Shown here: piece by piece, positions 32,462 to 40,909 of the stretch | Position numbering within the stretch: the stretch's first letter is position 1 | Layout of the letters: each line of letters opens with the position of its first letter | Program-made: the position numbers and the translations under genes | Assembly (NCBI GenBank): GCA_904420555.1 | Contig: CAJFVO010000005.1 | Span: forward strand, 62,001 to 126,000 | DNA: 64,000 bases | Direction: 5' to 3' | DNA from: Candidatus Heritagella intestinalis | GTDB lineage: Bacteria; Bacillota; Clostridia; Oscillospirales; Acutalibacteraceae | Notes under the pieces: model-generated | Databases searched by the model: none | Told to the model about the DNA's origin: nothing | The model's input: only the letters and a program-made list of their open reading frames with translations

Positions 32462-33136
32462 TTGACTTCCTTTACGGTGGAAAAGAAAAACGTTTCGATT
32501 TTCCCTGCGGCCGGGCCGGATAGGCCGGTGATCTACCTCAATACCTTTGAGGAGGAAGGCCGGCAAATCTATGAACTGGCCCAAGCTGCCGGCTGTCCGG
32601 ATTTTTCTCTGGTGGCAGTGAGCGGCCTTGCCTGGAACCATGACCTTTCCCCCTGGGAAACGCCCTCTTTGACCAGCGCCGGGGAACCCTTTACCGGCGG
32701 CGGAGAAACCTACCTGTCCCTGCTCACGGACACTATCTTGCCGCGGGCAGAGGAGATGCTCCCCGGGCCAGCATCCTGGCGAGGCGTTGCCGGGTATTCA
32801 CTGGCCGGCCTGTTTGCGGTGTATTCCCTCTATCAGACGGACCGGTTTACCCGAGGGGCAAGCATATCCGGTTCCTTGTGGTTTCCGAATATCAAGGAAT
32901 ACATTTTCTCCCATAAAATGAAGCGCCGGCCGGACTGCCTGTATTTCTCTTTGGGAGACAAAGAGCACAAAACCCGCAATCCCGTTATGAGAGCTGTACG
33001 GCGAAACACGGAGGAAATCCAGGCTTTTTACCAAGCCCAAGGCATTGGCACCGTGTTCCAACTGAACCCGGGAAACCATTTTCAAAACGCCCCGGAGCGC
33101 ACTGTGAGAGGTATTCAGTGGATGTTAGAGAGATAA
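32462..33136 (+). CDS. Alpha/beta hydrolase, esterase type
   Basis: A 224-residue protein with a TTG start behind GAGAGGGG. RGVAGYSLAGLFAVYSLY has the nucleophile elbow (GYSLAG, about 121-126), SLGDKEHKT the probable acid and NPGNHF the histidine, a layout seen in the esterase D/Fes/IroE group. No signal peptide. A TTGACA at 32395-32400 is an obvious -35, with TATACT 20 nt downstream. Substrate unknown. Confidence 0.83.
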   Translation: MTSFTVEKKNVSIFPAAGPDRPVIYLNTFEEEGRQIYELAQAAGCPDFSLVAVSGLAWNHDLSPWETPSLTSAGEPFTGGGETYLSLLTDTILPRAEEMLPGPASWRGVAGYSLAGLFAVYSLYQTDRFTRGASISGSLWFPNIKEYIFSHKMKRRPDCLYFSLGDKEHKTRNPVMRAVRRNTEEIQAFYQAQGIGTVFQLNPGNHFQNAPERTVRGIQWMLER

Positions 33137-33182
33137 GGACGCTCTATCCCTACCAGTGGAAACCAGAAAGGAGTCCAAAGAG

Positions 33183-33365
33183 ATGAACTTTACCCAAAAG
33201 GAGCAAGAATATCTGGAGCAAGTCAAAATTCTGGGAGAAAGCGGCTCCCCGGAACTAAGCGCTCTATGCCGTAGGGCATGGGAGGATAGCCAGACAGGAG
33301 AAATTTCTCAAAAAGCCTACAGTAAAATTTACTCTATGTGCATGGAGTATGCGTATCCACGATAA
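33183..33365 (+). CDS. Small hypothetical protein
   Basis: A 60-residue, helical, charged protein (MNFTQKEQEYLEQVKILG start; ends in YSMCMEYAYPR). The ATG at 33183 has AAAGGAG 10 nt upstream and it lies 46 nt after the hydrolase gene, so it is likely co-transcribed. No family recognised. Confidence 0.6.
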   Translation: MNFTQKEQEYLEQVKILGESGSPELSALCRRAWEDSQTGEISQKAYSKIYSMCMEYAYPR

Positions 33366-33401
33366 GGAACCCTTACATTCTCATTTATCCTGACAAAATA
33401 T

Positions 33402-33426
33402 GTACCGGGCCCTCTGGGCCCAGTAC
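33402..33426. terminator. Palindromic hairpin between convergent genes
   Basis: GTACcGGGCCC and its near-complement GGGCCCaGTAC (33402-33426) with a TCT loop, then TTCATTTT on the plus strand. Confidence 0.65.
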
Positions 33427-33427
33427 T

Positions 33428-34036
33428 TCATTTTCTCTTGGGTTTGTCAAAGGCAGGGTTAAACGCGTAAAAGTTCTTGCTGTCCAGCCTGTCGGTCAGG
33501 ATGCGCAGGGCCTCGCCGAATCGCTGGTAGTGGACGATCTCCCGCTCCCGGAGGAACTTGATGGGATCCCGCACATCCGGGTCGTCGGCAAAACGCAGGA
33601 TGTTATCGTAGGTCAACCGGGCCTTTTGTTCCGCAGCCAGGTTTTCGTTCAGATCCGCAATGGGGTCCCCGGTCACAGCGATGGTGTTGGCACTGAAGGG
33701 CGCGCCGCTGGCCGCCGTGGGATAAACGCCGGTGGTGTGGTCGATGAAGTAATCCCCAAAGCCAGATTTTTTAATATCCTCCATGCTCAAATTCCGGGTA
33801 AGCTGATAGACAATGGTCCCCACCATTTCTAAATGCCCCAGTTCTTCCGTACCGATATCGGTGAGAATCGCTTTCAGCTCCGGATAGGGCATTCCATATC
33901 GCTGGCTCAGATAGCGCAGGGACGCCCCCAGCTCTCCATGAGGACCGCCGTATTGGCTGATAATCAGCTTTGCCAACTCCGGATTGGAATTCTTGATCTT
34001 AATGGGGTATTGCAGCCGCTTTTCATAAACAAACAT
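33428..34036 (-). CDS. cotJC: Spore coat protein CotJC (manganese catalase family)
   Basis: A 202-residue protein. QYGGPHGELGASLRYLSQRYG, TDIGTEELGHLEMVG and AEQKARLTYDNIL supply the Glu/His pattern of di-manganese catalases in the short CotJC form. It is a mother-cell spore coat component. Start at 34036 with GAGGAGGAAGA. The start overlaps the cotJB stop (TAATG). Confidence 0.95.
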   Translation of the reverse strand: MFVYEKRLQYPIKIKNSNPELAKLIISQYGGPHGELGASLRYLSQRYGMPYPELKAILTDIGTEELGHLEMVGTIVYQLTRNLSMEDIKKSGFGDYFIDHTTGVYPTAASGAPFSANTIAVTGDPIADLNENLAAEQKARLTYDNILRFADDPDVRDPIKFLREREIVHYQRFGEALRILTDRLDSKNFYAFNPAFDKPKRK

Positions 34037-34296
34037 TACAGATCTTCCTCCTCTCCGGTTTCCCAAGGCCAAGGCCCAGTAATCCAGGCCCAACGGCTGG
34101 TCTGATTGCTGGATTCATGGATGGGCCCGTAGGCGTCCTCATATTTTTTCGTCAAGGCCGCAATCTTCTTCCGGTACTCGTCCAGCTTTTTGGCCGCATC
34201 GCAATTTCCAGGATGGGTGTCCAGAAAAATATGCAGCTCCCAGGCAGCAAACTTCATGGAGGAAAGCTGGCGCAGCATACGCTCCTGTTCGGTCAT
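34036..34296 (-). CDS. cotJB: Spore coat protein CotJB
   Basis: An 86-residue protein. MLRQLSSMKFAAWELHIFLDTHPGN and the C-terminal GPWPWE are characteristic of CotJB. Middle gene of cotJABC, coupled on both sides by overlaps. Confidence 0.94.
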   Translation of the reverse strand: MTEQERMLRQLSSMKFAAWELHIFLDTHPGNCDAAKKLDEYRKKIAALTKKYEDAYGPIHESSNQTSRWAWITGPWPWETGEEEDL

Positions 34297-34493
34297 CTGG
34301 GTTCACCCCGCCTTCCATAAAACGGCTTGTCTAATTCCGGAAACAGTGTGCCGGCGTCCAGGGCTTTTTCGGCGGGATAAACACTGCCAAGCTGCTGGAA
34401 AGGCACATAAGCCATGGCAACCTGGGGATTTTTAGGCAGCGGGCTGATACTGCCGTCCGCCATACAGGTATTCTCCATGGAATACTCATCCAT
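34293..34493 (-). CDS. cotJA: Spore coat-associated protein CotJA
   Basis: A 66-residue protein with VAMAYVPFQQLGSVYPAEKALDAGTLFPELDKPF, the CotJA core. First gene of the operon, AAAGGAG upstream; the leader contains a GGGACGG hairpin (about 34524-34541). Confidence 0.93.
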   Translation of the reverse strand: MDEYSMENTCMADGSISPLPKNPQVAMAYVPFQQLGSVYPAEKALDAGTLFPELDKPFYGRRGEPR

Positions 34494-34549
34494 CTGTCAT
34501 CGGCTCCTTTCTAAAGGAATGGGGGACGGAACCGCCGTCCCTCTTTTTC

Positions 34550-34557
34550 ATTCTATG
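34550..34557 (-). promoter_or_regulatory. Possible sigma-E -10 of cotJABC
   Basis: CATAGAAT on the minus strand differs from the sigma-E -10 (CATACAAT) at one base. A matching -35 is not seen, so this rests on the known sigma-E control of cotJ. Confidence 0.35.
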
Positions 34558-34600
34558 CAAAGCCGCAGATTTGGTGTGCGGGGGCGTTCTTCCAAACAAA

Positions 34601-34634
34601 AAAACCGCCGGAGAAAGGTTTCTCCAGCGGTTTT
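34601..34634 (-). terminator. Terminator of rnpB
   Basis: AAAACCGC (34601-34608) and GCGGTTTT (34627-34634) with an inner GGAGAAA/TTTCTCC stem; seven T follow on the minus strand. Confidence 0.85.
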
Positions 34635-34645
34635 CCTTTTTAAAA

Positions 34646-34994
34646 TGCGACCAGGCCTGTAAGCCGAGTTCTGTCGTGAACAGCCATCTATCTTGGCCGG
34701 GCGTTGCCGCCGCGGCTCCTGCCACCTTCCCGGGACGCGCCGGGCCGACGCATCATGTCCCTCTGCGGTGTTGCTCCGAATAGGGTTTGCAGAGCCGTGG
34801 GGTTCCCCCCACGCTGGTGAGCTCTTACCTCGCCTTTCCACCCTTACGTGTCGAAGACACGCGGTATCTCTCTGTTGCACTTTCCCTGGGGTCGCCCCCG
34901 GCGGCCGTTAGCCGTTATTCTTGCCCTGTGGAGCTCGGACTTTCCTCAGACGCCTGCTTTCGCCTGGCGCCCGCAGCTGTTCAGCCTGCTCGCA
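34646..34994 (-). ncRNA. rnpB: RNase P RNA, class A
   Basis: About 349 nt on the minus strand. The universally conserved GAGGAAAGTCCGAGCTCC (near the 5' end) and CAGAACTCGGCTTACA (near the 3' end) are both present, and the ends pair as P1 (TGCGA.CAGG with CCTG.TCGCA). It is the catalytic RNA that trims tRNA 5' leaders. The promoter puts the start at about 34994, exactly at P1. Confidence 0.97.
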
Positions 34995-35000
34995 GGATTT

Positions 35001-35030
35001 ATTGTACCCGCAAACCAGCGATTTTGTCAA
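35001..35030 (-). promoter_or_regulatory. rnpB promoter
   Basis: TTGACA (35025-35030), 18-nt spacer, TACAAT (35001-35006), 10 nt after the stop of the upstream gene. Confidence 0.88.
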
Positions 35031-35039
35031 GAGGTGGCC

Positions 35040-35987
35040 TCACTCTTCCCCGTACAACAGCGCTTCCAACACTGGCAGTACTGCTTCAGGGTACGCGTAA
35101 GTATCTGGAGCCTTCCCCTCTTCTATAAAGGGCTGGTGTGCGCCAAAGTACAGCGCACGCTGCTTCATAGCGTCCTCTGTCATAACCTGCACATAGCCTG
35201 CTTCCCGCTCATAGAAGGGGTCTTCTACTACCCGGGCTACGATTTTTGCCAAATCTGCGGCATAGGCCTCCAGGTCGTCCTCCTCCCGTACCACAAATTC
35301 CATGGCCCCCTCGTACTGGCCTACGCCGGTATACTCCCAATCCATGTCTTCTTTCTCATAGACTTCCCGGGCATATTGGGAGGTGAGTTTCATCTGATAG
35401 TCATCTGTCAGGCCATAGCGGCTGACACCATAGACCCGCACAGCCAGCTGCGGATGCTCCTCGGGGGTATAACGGCTGATTCCGTCTCCCTGGTCTGGGG
35501 CTAGGGTAAAAGTAGTGCTGTGAGTGTACTCCAAAGCCCGGATATCGTCCGCAGCCTCCCAGGAAAAGGGTTCCATAAAAAGCCCCAGCCGGGGATGGGC
35601 GTAGGTGATTTCCCGGGCCTCCAAAAAGCCCTGGTACCAGCGAATCTCCAATTCCCCCCAGGGCAAAACGGCTTCTTCCGGCATTCGGATGGCTCCCATC
35701 AAAAGGGACAGAGGCGTCCCCATCAACAGCAAAATCACATAGAGGGTCAGCAGAGTATTCCGAAGCCAACGCCTTTTTATCCATTTCCAGAGGGTGCCGC
35801 CCAGCAAAGCCGCGCCTGCCATCCCAGCCAGAAACCCAAAAATCCATAGGGTCACCGGCCGGTATTGCCAGCCATGATAGGCGGCTATTCCCATTCCCAC
35901 AAAATATAGCAGCCACAAAATTCCATAGGAAATCCAGGCCCAGCTTAACCAGCTGGGCCTGGGGCATTTTTTCAAGCATTTACACAT
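35040..35987 (-). CDS. Membrane protein of unknown function
   Basis: A 315-residue protein with three N-terminal membrane helices (about residues 13-95) and a large hydrophilic remainder rich in Glu and Tyr. It starts CKCLKKCPRP, so there are three Cys before the first helix. I do not recognise the family. The ATG at 35987 has a perfect AAGGAGG; the longer frame upstream is untranslated leader. It ends 10 bp before the rnpB promoter. Confidence 0.75.
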   Translation of the reverse strand: MCKCLKKCPRPSWLSWAWISYGILWLLYFVGMGIAAYHGWQYRPVTLWIFGFLAGMAGAALLGGTLWKWIKRRWLRNTLLTLYVILLLMGTPLSLLMGAIRMPEEAVLPWGELEIRWYQGFLEAREITYAHPRLGLFMEPFSWEAADDIRALEYTHSTTFTLAPDQGDGISRYTPEEHPQLAVRVYGVSRYGLTDDYQMKLTSQYAREVYEKEDMDWEYTGVGQYEGAMEFVVREEDDLEAYAADLAKIVARVVEDPFYEREAGYVQVMTEDAMKQRALYFGAHQPFIEEGKAPDTYAYPEAVLPVLEALLYGEE

Positions 35988-36140
35988 TCTTTGACCTCCT
36001 TTTTCCCGATTCCCCTTCATGAAGCATACCCCAAAGAGATTTCCTACTTGTGACGGAAACCTTACTCTTTTGCAAGGGCAGCCTTGGGCAACCGGTTTTC
36101 TCCTGTCTACAAATGCATTCCCTGAGAAAAGTCTTTGGCC

Positions 36141-36169
36141 TTTTGCAGGAGCCGAGGGTGTGGTATAAT
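36141..36169 (+). promoter_or_regulatory. Promoter of the glycerol dehydrogenase operon
   Basis: TTTTGC (36141-36146), 17-nt spacer, TATAAT (36164-36169) with an extended TG. Confidence 0.72.
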
Positions 36170-36247
36170 GGGCATAAGAAAGCTGTTCCCCCAATCCGCT
36201 CATCTTTTTTAGGGCGGGGCCTTACCATCAGTTAGGAGTGAATGTTT

Positions 36248-37351
36248 ATGAAACGGGTTCTCCAATCCCCGTCCTGGTATATCCAGGAAGACGGGGCGCT
36301 GCTGCATTTGGCAGAATACATGAAGAAGCTGGGCGGAGTGTCCGCCTACATTTTAACCGACGCTTTTGCCGCAAAGAGCTTCGCCAAAATCTTGCCCCGG
36401 AGCTTTCTGGAAACCGGCGCACGCTACCACATAGAGGAGCTGCAAGGGGAATGCTGCCTGCCGGAAGTGGACCGCCACTGTGCCCTGCTGCGGCAGACAG
36501 ACTGCGATTTTGTCATCGGTATCGGCGGCGGCAAGGCCCTGGATACCGCCAAGGCCGTCTCCCACTATGCCCGGCTGCCGGTGATGGCCGTACCTACTGC
36601 CGCCTCCATGGACGGCCCTTGCAGCGGCCTGGCAGTGCTGTACACGGAGGAAGGGGTCTTTGACCGGTACCTCCACCTGCGCACCAGCCCCGCCGCTGTG
36701 GCAGTGGATACCGGCGTCATTGCCAAGGCCCCGGCACGGCTCCTCTCTGCCGGCATGGGGGACGCCCTCTCCACCTGCTACGAGGCCGAGGCCTGCTGCC
36801 GCTCTCAGGGAATCACCGACGCTGGGGGCGTCAGCACCAACGCGGCTTTAGCCCTGGCCCGCCTCTGCCGGGAAACCCTCTTCCGGGACGGCGTCCAGGC
36901 CCGGCTGGCAGCGGAGTGCGGCGTGGTAACGCCCGCACTGGAAAACATCGTGGAGGCCAACCTCTATCTGAGCTGTATTGGCTTTGAAAGCGGCGGCCTG
37001 GCTGCGGCTCACGCTCTGGCCAACGGCCTGACGCTCCTGCCCGCTCTGCGCTCCGCCATGCACGGAGAAGTGGTGGCTTTCTGCACCCTGGCCCAGCTGG
37101 TGCTGGAAAACCGTCCCATGGAGGAACTGCGGCAGGTACTCTCCTTCTGCCGCTCGATTCAGCTGCCAGTGACCCTGGAAGGCCTGGGCGCCGGAGATTG
37201 CAAAGAAGAAGACCTCTACCAGGCGGCCCAGGCCAGTTTGGGAGAAAACAGCTATATGCATCACATGCCCTTTGCCGTCACTGCGCAATCGGCTTTTGCA
37301 GCTTTGCGGGTGGCGGACCGGCTGGGACAGGACTTTCTGCGTGAAAACTAA
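36248..37351 (+). CDS. gldA: Glycerol dehydrogenase-type iron-containing alcohol dehydrogenase
   Basis: A 367-residue group III metal-dependent alcohol dehydrogenase. GIGGGKALDTAKA (about 94-106) binds NAD; SAGMGDALSTCYEA supplies the metal Asp, AAHALANG and MHGEVVAFC the two metal His. Best fit is glycerol dehydrogenase (glycerol to dihydroxyacetone); related hydroxyketone reductases are possible. The second ATG (36248) is chosen because AGGAG is only 3 nt from the first. First gene of a four-gene run. Confidence 0.88.
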   Translation: MKRVLQSPSWYIQEDGALLHLAEYMKKLGGVSAYILTDAFAAKSFAKILPRSFLETGARYHIEELQGECCLPEVDRHCALLRQTDCDFVIGIGGGKALDTAKAVSHYARLPVMAVPTAASMDGPCSGLAVLYTEEGVFDRYLHLRTSPAAVAVDTGVIAKAPARLLSAGMGDALSTCYEAEACCRSQGITDAGGVSTNAALALARLCRETLFRDGVQARLAAECGVVTPALENIVEANLYLSCIGFESGGLAAAHALANGLTLLPALRSAMHGEVVAFCTLAQLVLENRPMEELRQVLSFCRSIQLPVTLEGLGAGDCKEEDLYQAAQASLGENSYMHHMPFAVTAQSAFAALRVADRLGQDFLREN

Positions 37352-37378
37352 AAAGGGAAATCCCTTGAGAGGTGTCAT

Positions 37379-37678
37379 ATGAAATTCGCGTTTTTGATTT
37401 TGGGAGACTTTGATTCCTGCCGGGACCGGGCTCTGATTCACAACGGCGACGCTCAAATTATCGGGGTGTCCAGCCTGGAGGACGCCTGTCTGTGGGCCAA
37501 AGAGCTGTGCCGCCAGGGAGTGGACTGCATCGAACTGTGCGGGGCCTTCGAGGAAACGGGGGCCCGACAAGTCATCGCCGCCACAGAAAACCAGGTTCCC
37601 GTGGGCTATGTGGTTCATCTGCCGGAGCAGGATTCCCTTTTCACCACCCTGTTCGGGGAAAAGGAGGCACAACCGTGA
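37379..37678 (+). CDS. DUF6506 family protein
   Basis: A 99-residue protein: MKFAFLILGDFD, IIGVSSLEDACLWAKELC, GVDCIELCGAFEETGARQVI and PVGYVVHLPEQDSLF. This matches the small family that I remember as DUF6506, function unknown. It begins 27 nt after gldA and overlaps the crcB start by 4 nt. Confidence 0.75.
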   Translation: MKFAFLILGDFDSCRDRALIHNGDAQIIGVSSLEDACLWAKELCRQGVDCIELCGAFEETGARQVIAATENQVPVGYVVHLPEQDSLFTTLFGEKEAQP

Positions 37679-38031
37679 GCAGCTTTTTGTTTGTGGGACT
37701 GGGCGGGGCTGTGGGCTCCATGCTCCGCTACGGGGTCAGCCGCATCCCCTTCCGGGGGAGCTTCCCGGTATCCACCCTCCTGGTGAACCTGCTGGGAGCG
37801 GTGCTTATCGGCTATGTAACCGGGATGGCTCGGAGCCGCCAGGCCCCGGAAAACCTGGTGCTGTTTTTGAAAACCGGAGTCTGCGGCGGGTTCACTACTT
37901 TCTCCACCTTCTCCCTGGAAGCCTTCACCCTTCTGCAAAACGGCAAGTATCTGTATGCGGGTTTGTACCTGCTTCTCAGCGTGGCCGGATGCCTGGGAGG
38001 CATCTGGCTGGGAATGCGGCTGGCCCGGTAA
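37675..38031 (+). CDS. crcB: Fluoride channel CrcB/Fluc
   Basis: A 118-residue protein with four membrane helices. GGAVGSMLRYGVS, STLLVNLLGAVLIGY (with the channel Asn) and KTGVCGGFTTFSTFSLEA (with the conserved Phe/Thr track) are diagnostic of Fluc fluoride exporters. GTG start with AAGGAGG, overlapping the previous stop. A single copy is present; Fluc proteins form dual-topology dimers. No fluoride riboswitch is seen upstream. Confidence 0.95.
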   Translation: MSSFLFVGLGGAVGSMLRYGVSRIPFRGSFPVSTLLVNLLGAVLIGYVTGMARSRQAPENLVLFLKTGVCGGFTTFSTFSLEAFTLLQNGKYLYAGLYLLLSVAGCLGGIWLGMRLAR

Positions 38032-38044
38032 AGGAGGAAATCCC

Positions 38045-38266
38045 ATGGCAAAAGAAAACTGGTATCGATTTTTAGGCGTCATTGGAGCCCTATTGCTGGT
38101 AGGCTTCGCTGTCCAAACCTGGGCCGACCTGATTCAATACAGTCAGGGAGACATGGATCCCACCTTGATGATGACTACCATGTTTATCCGAGCGGCAGAG
38201 TTCATCCTGCCGGCCATCGTGCTCTTTATCGCAGCCCTGCTCCTGAAACGAAAATTTCACGAATAA
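38045..38266 (+). CDS. Small two-helix membrane protein
   Basis: A 73-residue protein with two hydrophobic segments (about 10-28 and 45-66) and a basic C-terminus (LLLKRKFHE). AAAGGAGG precedes the ATG, 13 nt after crcB. No family recognised; possibly an accessory of the transport genes upstream. Confidence 0.7.
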   Translation: MAKENWYRFLGVIGALLLVGFAVQTWADLIQYSQGDMDPTLMMTTMFIRAAEFILPAIVLFIAALLLKRKFHE

Positions 38267-38280
38267 CGCCCGCCTTCCTG

Positions 38281-38310
38281 CCCTCCGGGAATTTTCCGGA
38301 GGGCTTTTTT
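38281..38310 (+). terminator. Terminator of the gldA-crcB operon
   Basis: CCCTCCGG (38281-38288) pairs with CCGGAGGG (38296-38303), followed by C and six T. Confidence 0.88.
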
Positions 38311-38374
38311 GTTTTGCGTCACATTTTTGGAAAAAGAGCGAGAATAAAGAATGAAAGGGAGAGGAGGAAAAAGA

Positions 38375-38947
38375 ATGGAAGACCGGGAAATCGTGGCGCT
38401 TTTTCTCCGCAGGGAGGAAACGGCCCTGGCAGAGGCCGGGAAAAAATATGGAAAGGCCCTTTACGCCGTGGCTCAGCGGCTTCTTCGCAATCGGGAGGAC
38501 AGCCGGGAGGTCGTGGGCGACGCTCTGCTGGATGCTTGGAACTCCATTCCTCCCCACCAGCCGGAAGATTTAAAAAGCTATCTTGTATGCCTGGCCCGGC
38601 GGGGAGCTGTAGACCGTCTGCGCCGCTCTCACCGGGCCAAACGGGGCTGCGGCCAAGCAGAACTCTCCATGGAGGAACTGGCGGAATGTCTGCCGGAGGG
38701 GGTCTCCGCTGAACAAACCGCAGAAGACCGGGAAGCCGCCCAGCTTCTGGCCCAAGTCTTAAACCGGTATTTAGCCGGCCTCTCCCCCACCGCCCGTCAA
38801 GTATTTGTCAGCCGGTATTTTTACGCCGATTCTATTCCGGTGATTGCCTCCAATTTTCGGATGAGCCGGGAAGCTGTCCGCAGTATGCTCTACCGCACCC
38901 GAAAGGGACTGCGAAACTTTTTGGAAAAGGAAGGAATCCCCTTATGA
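38375..38947 (+). CDS. ECF-type RNA polymerase sigma factor
   Basis: A 190-residue sigma-70 family protein: region 2 (ALYAVAQRLLRNREDSREVVGDALLDAWNSI, about 31-61) and region 4 (LSPTARQVFVSRYFYADSIPVIASNFRMSREAVRSMLYRTRKGL). GAGAGGAGG precedes the ATG at 38375. Its stop overlaps the start of the next gene (ATGA), the usual sigma/anti-sigma layout. Confidence 0.92.
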   Translation: MEDREIVALFLRREETALAEAGKKYGKALYAVAQRLLRNREDSREVVGDALLDAWNSIPPHQPEDLKSYLVCLARRGAVDRLRRSHRAKRGCGQAELSMEELAECLPEGVSAEQTAEDREAAQLLAQVLNRYLAGLSPTARQVFVSRYFYADSIPVIASNFRMSREAVRSMLYRTRKGLRNFLEKEGIPL

Positions 38948-39843
38948 AAGAAAACCCTTTATTCACCGCCATCAGCGAAACAGAACCCCAGTTTTTGCGG
39001 GAAACAGAACGCGTCCGCCAAAAAGGGAAACGCCGCCGCCGGCAGTTGGTTGGGAGTGCCGGCGCGTTGTGCCTTCTCTGTCTGCTGGGAGGCGGATGGC
39101 TCCTGGCTCAGGAACAGCCTATAGAAGAAATACCGGTGAGCTCCCTCTCTTCCACCCAGCCCAGCGGCCAGGGGGTAACCATTCCCGAAAGCCAGGGCAT
39201 TCCCGGGGATGGGGCCCTCAGCAGCTTCCGGTGCCCCGCCCTGTTCTATGACGGCCGGGAATACCTAGGCACCGCGTTTCTTTCTGACGATAGCCTTTTA
39301 AGCACGCGTTTGGGAACCGTGGAAACGCCTTTGGGAGAAATAGAATACGGGAACCGGCAAAGTCTTTTGTCCTCTCCGGACTGGGAAACTTATTATGAAC
39401 CCGCAGGTACAACGGCAGGGGATTTTTTCTCGGTGGAGGGTTACGACCCGGAATTCCTTCTGTGTATGGAGGAATCCGGCCAACTGCGGCTGTTCCTCTC
39501 TGGGGAAGGGCGCACCTTTTTTACCGGGGAAGACCTTTTTGGGAAGCTGTTCTCGGCCAAGGGCCGGGTAAAGCGCCTGGCCCTTGGAACGGACTCAAAA
39601 TCCCTTTCCGGGGAACCGGAAGACTTTTTGCAGGCCCTGTGCCAATCCCCGGCAATTCCCAAAAGCGAGATTCCACAGGAAATTCCCCGGGAGATGGTCT
39701 TAGAACTGACGGACGGCGTCTCCCTTCCTCTGGAACTCTACTCCGATGGCTATGTCGTCCTCTCCGGCCTGTGGGAAGTGGGCTTTCAAATGGAAAAAAC
39801 AGACTTCTCCCCCTGGTTCCAGCAGATACCGCCTGCAGAATAA
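38944..39843 (+). CDS. Probable membrane-anchored anti-sigma factor
   Basis: A 299-residue protein: a cytoplasmic N-terminus of about 35 residues ending in a KGKRRRRQ stop-transfer patch, one membrane helix (GSAGALCLLCLLGGGWLLA, about 39-57) and a large extracellular part I do not recognise, with a Ser/Pro/Gln stretch after the helix. Overlap with the sigma gene and single-pass topology suggest an anti-sigma or signal-sensing partner; no zinc-binding anti-sigma motif is visible in the short N-terminus. Confidence 0.72.
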   Translation: MKENPLFTAISETEPQFLRETERVRQKGKRRRRQLVGSAGALCLLCLLGGGWLLAQEQPIEEIPVSSLSSTQPSGQGVTIPESQGIPGDGALSSFRCPALFYDGREYLGTAFLSDDSLLSTRLGTVETPLGEIEYGNRQSLLSSPDWETYYEPAGTTAGDFFSVEGYDPEFLLCMEESGQLRLFLSGEGRTFFTGEDLFGKLFSAKGRVKRLALGTDSKSLSGEPEDFLQALCQSPAIPKSEIPQEIPREMVLELTDGVSLPLELYSDGYVVLSGLWEVGFQMEKTDFSPWFQQIPPAE

Positions 39844-39856
39844 AGACCATACAAAA

Positions 39857-39886
39857 ATCCCCCAGGGCCTGCAAGCCCCGGGGGAT
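39857..39886. terminator. Bidirectional terminator between anti-sigma gene and fba
   Basis: ATCCCCC (39857-39863) pairs with GGGGGAT (39880-39886), with an inner GGGC/GCCC; A-run before (T-run on the minus strand). Confidence 0.82.
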
Positions 39887-39906
39887 CCCTTTATTCATTC
39901 CAAAAA

Positions 39907-40770
39907 TTAAGCCTTGTTGACGGAACCGAACAGCTCCATCTTCTCCTTAACGGTAGCCTTGATGGCCTCGAAGCCGGGAGCCAGCAGCTTGCGGGGGTCG
40001 AAGCCCTTGCCCTGCTGATCCTTGCCAGCCTCAATATACTTGCGGGTAGCGTCAGCAAAGGCCAGCTGGCACTCGGTGTTCACGTTGATCTTGGAAACGC
40101 CCAGGCTAATAGCCTTCTTAATCATGTCGGCGGGGATGCCGGTGCCGCCATGGAGCACCAGAGGCATTTTGCCGGTCTTCTGCTGGATGGCATCCAGCAC
40201 ATCAAAGCGCAGGCCAGCCCAGTTCTCGGGATACTTGCCGTGAATGTTGCCGATACCGGCGGCCAGCATGGTCACGCCCAGGTCAGCAATCATCTTGCAC
40301 TCATCGGGATCGGCCACTTCGCCGCTGCCCACAACGCCGTCTTCCTCGCCGCCGATAGCGCCGACTTCGGCCTCAATGGACATACCCTTGGACTCAGCAA
40401 TGGCTACCAGTTCCTTGGTCTTGGCGATGTTCTCGTCGATGGGATAGTGGGAACCGTCGAACATAATGGAGGAGAAACCAGCCTCGATGCAGGCCTTGGC
40501 GCCCTCATAGCTGCCGTGATCCAGGTGCAGGGCCACCGGAACGGTGATGTTCAGCTCTTCCAGCATCCCGTTCACCATGCCCACAACGGTCTTATAGCCG
40601 CACATATACTTGCCAGCGCCCTCGGAAACACCCAGGATCACAGGGGAGTTCAGCTCCTGCGCGGTCAGCAGGATAGCCTTGGTCCATTCCAGGTTGTTGA
40701 TGTTGAACTGTCCGACAGCATAGTGGCCTTCCTTGGCCTTGGTCAGCATTTCTTTTGCAGATACTAACAT
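39907..40770 (-). CDS. fba: Class II fructose-1,6-bisphosphate aldolase
   Basis: A 287-residue zinc aldolase. VALHLDHGSYE contains the zinc His and catalytic Asp, EAEVGAIGGEEDG the glutamate block, GNIHGKYP and LVLHGGTGIP the remaining metal histidines, and INVNTECQLA the phosphate-binding segment. It splits fructose-1,6-bisphosphate in glycolysis. ATG at 40770 with GGAGG. Confidence 0.96.
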   Translation of the reverse strand: MLVSAKEMLTKAKEGHYAVGQFNINNLEWTKAILLTAQELNSPVILGVSEGAGKYMCGYKTVVGMVNGMLEELNITVPVALHLDHGSYEGAKACIEAGFSSIMFDGSHYPIDENIAKTKELVAIAESKGMSIEAEVGAIGGEEDGVVGSGEVADPDECKMIADLGVTMLAAGIGNIHGKYPENWAGLRFDVLDAIQQKTGKMPLVLHGGTGIPADMIKKAISLGVSKINVNTECQLAFADATRKYIEAGKDQQGKGFDPRKLLAPGFEAIKATVKEKMELFGSVNKA

Positions 40771-40856
40771 GATTTTCAGTCCTCCATTTTTTGATTGGCA
40801 GGCGCCGCCGCAAAGGCAGGGGCCCACAAAGATTTTACAAAATCAGAACTTCTTTC

Positions 40857-40885
40857 ATTATAGACCATTCCCAGCGGAAAATCAA
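40857..40885 (-). promoter_or_regulatory. fba promoter
   Basis: TTGATT (40880-40885), 17-nt spacer, TATAAT (40857-40862). Confidence 0.85.
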
Positions 40886-40909
40886 GGGCAGCGGGGCGCT
40901 TTTCCCCAT

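Noticed and set aside
36170-36247. Fluoride riboswitch before the crcB operon
   Set aside because: The conserved pseudoknot and loop sequences are absent, and crcB is the third gene, far from the leader.
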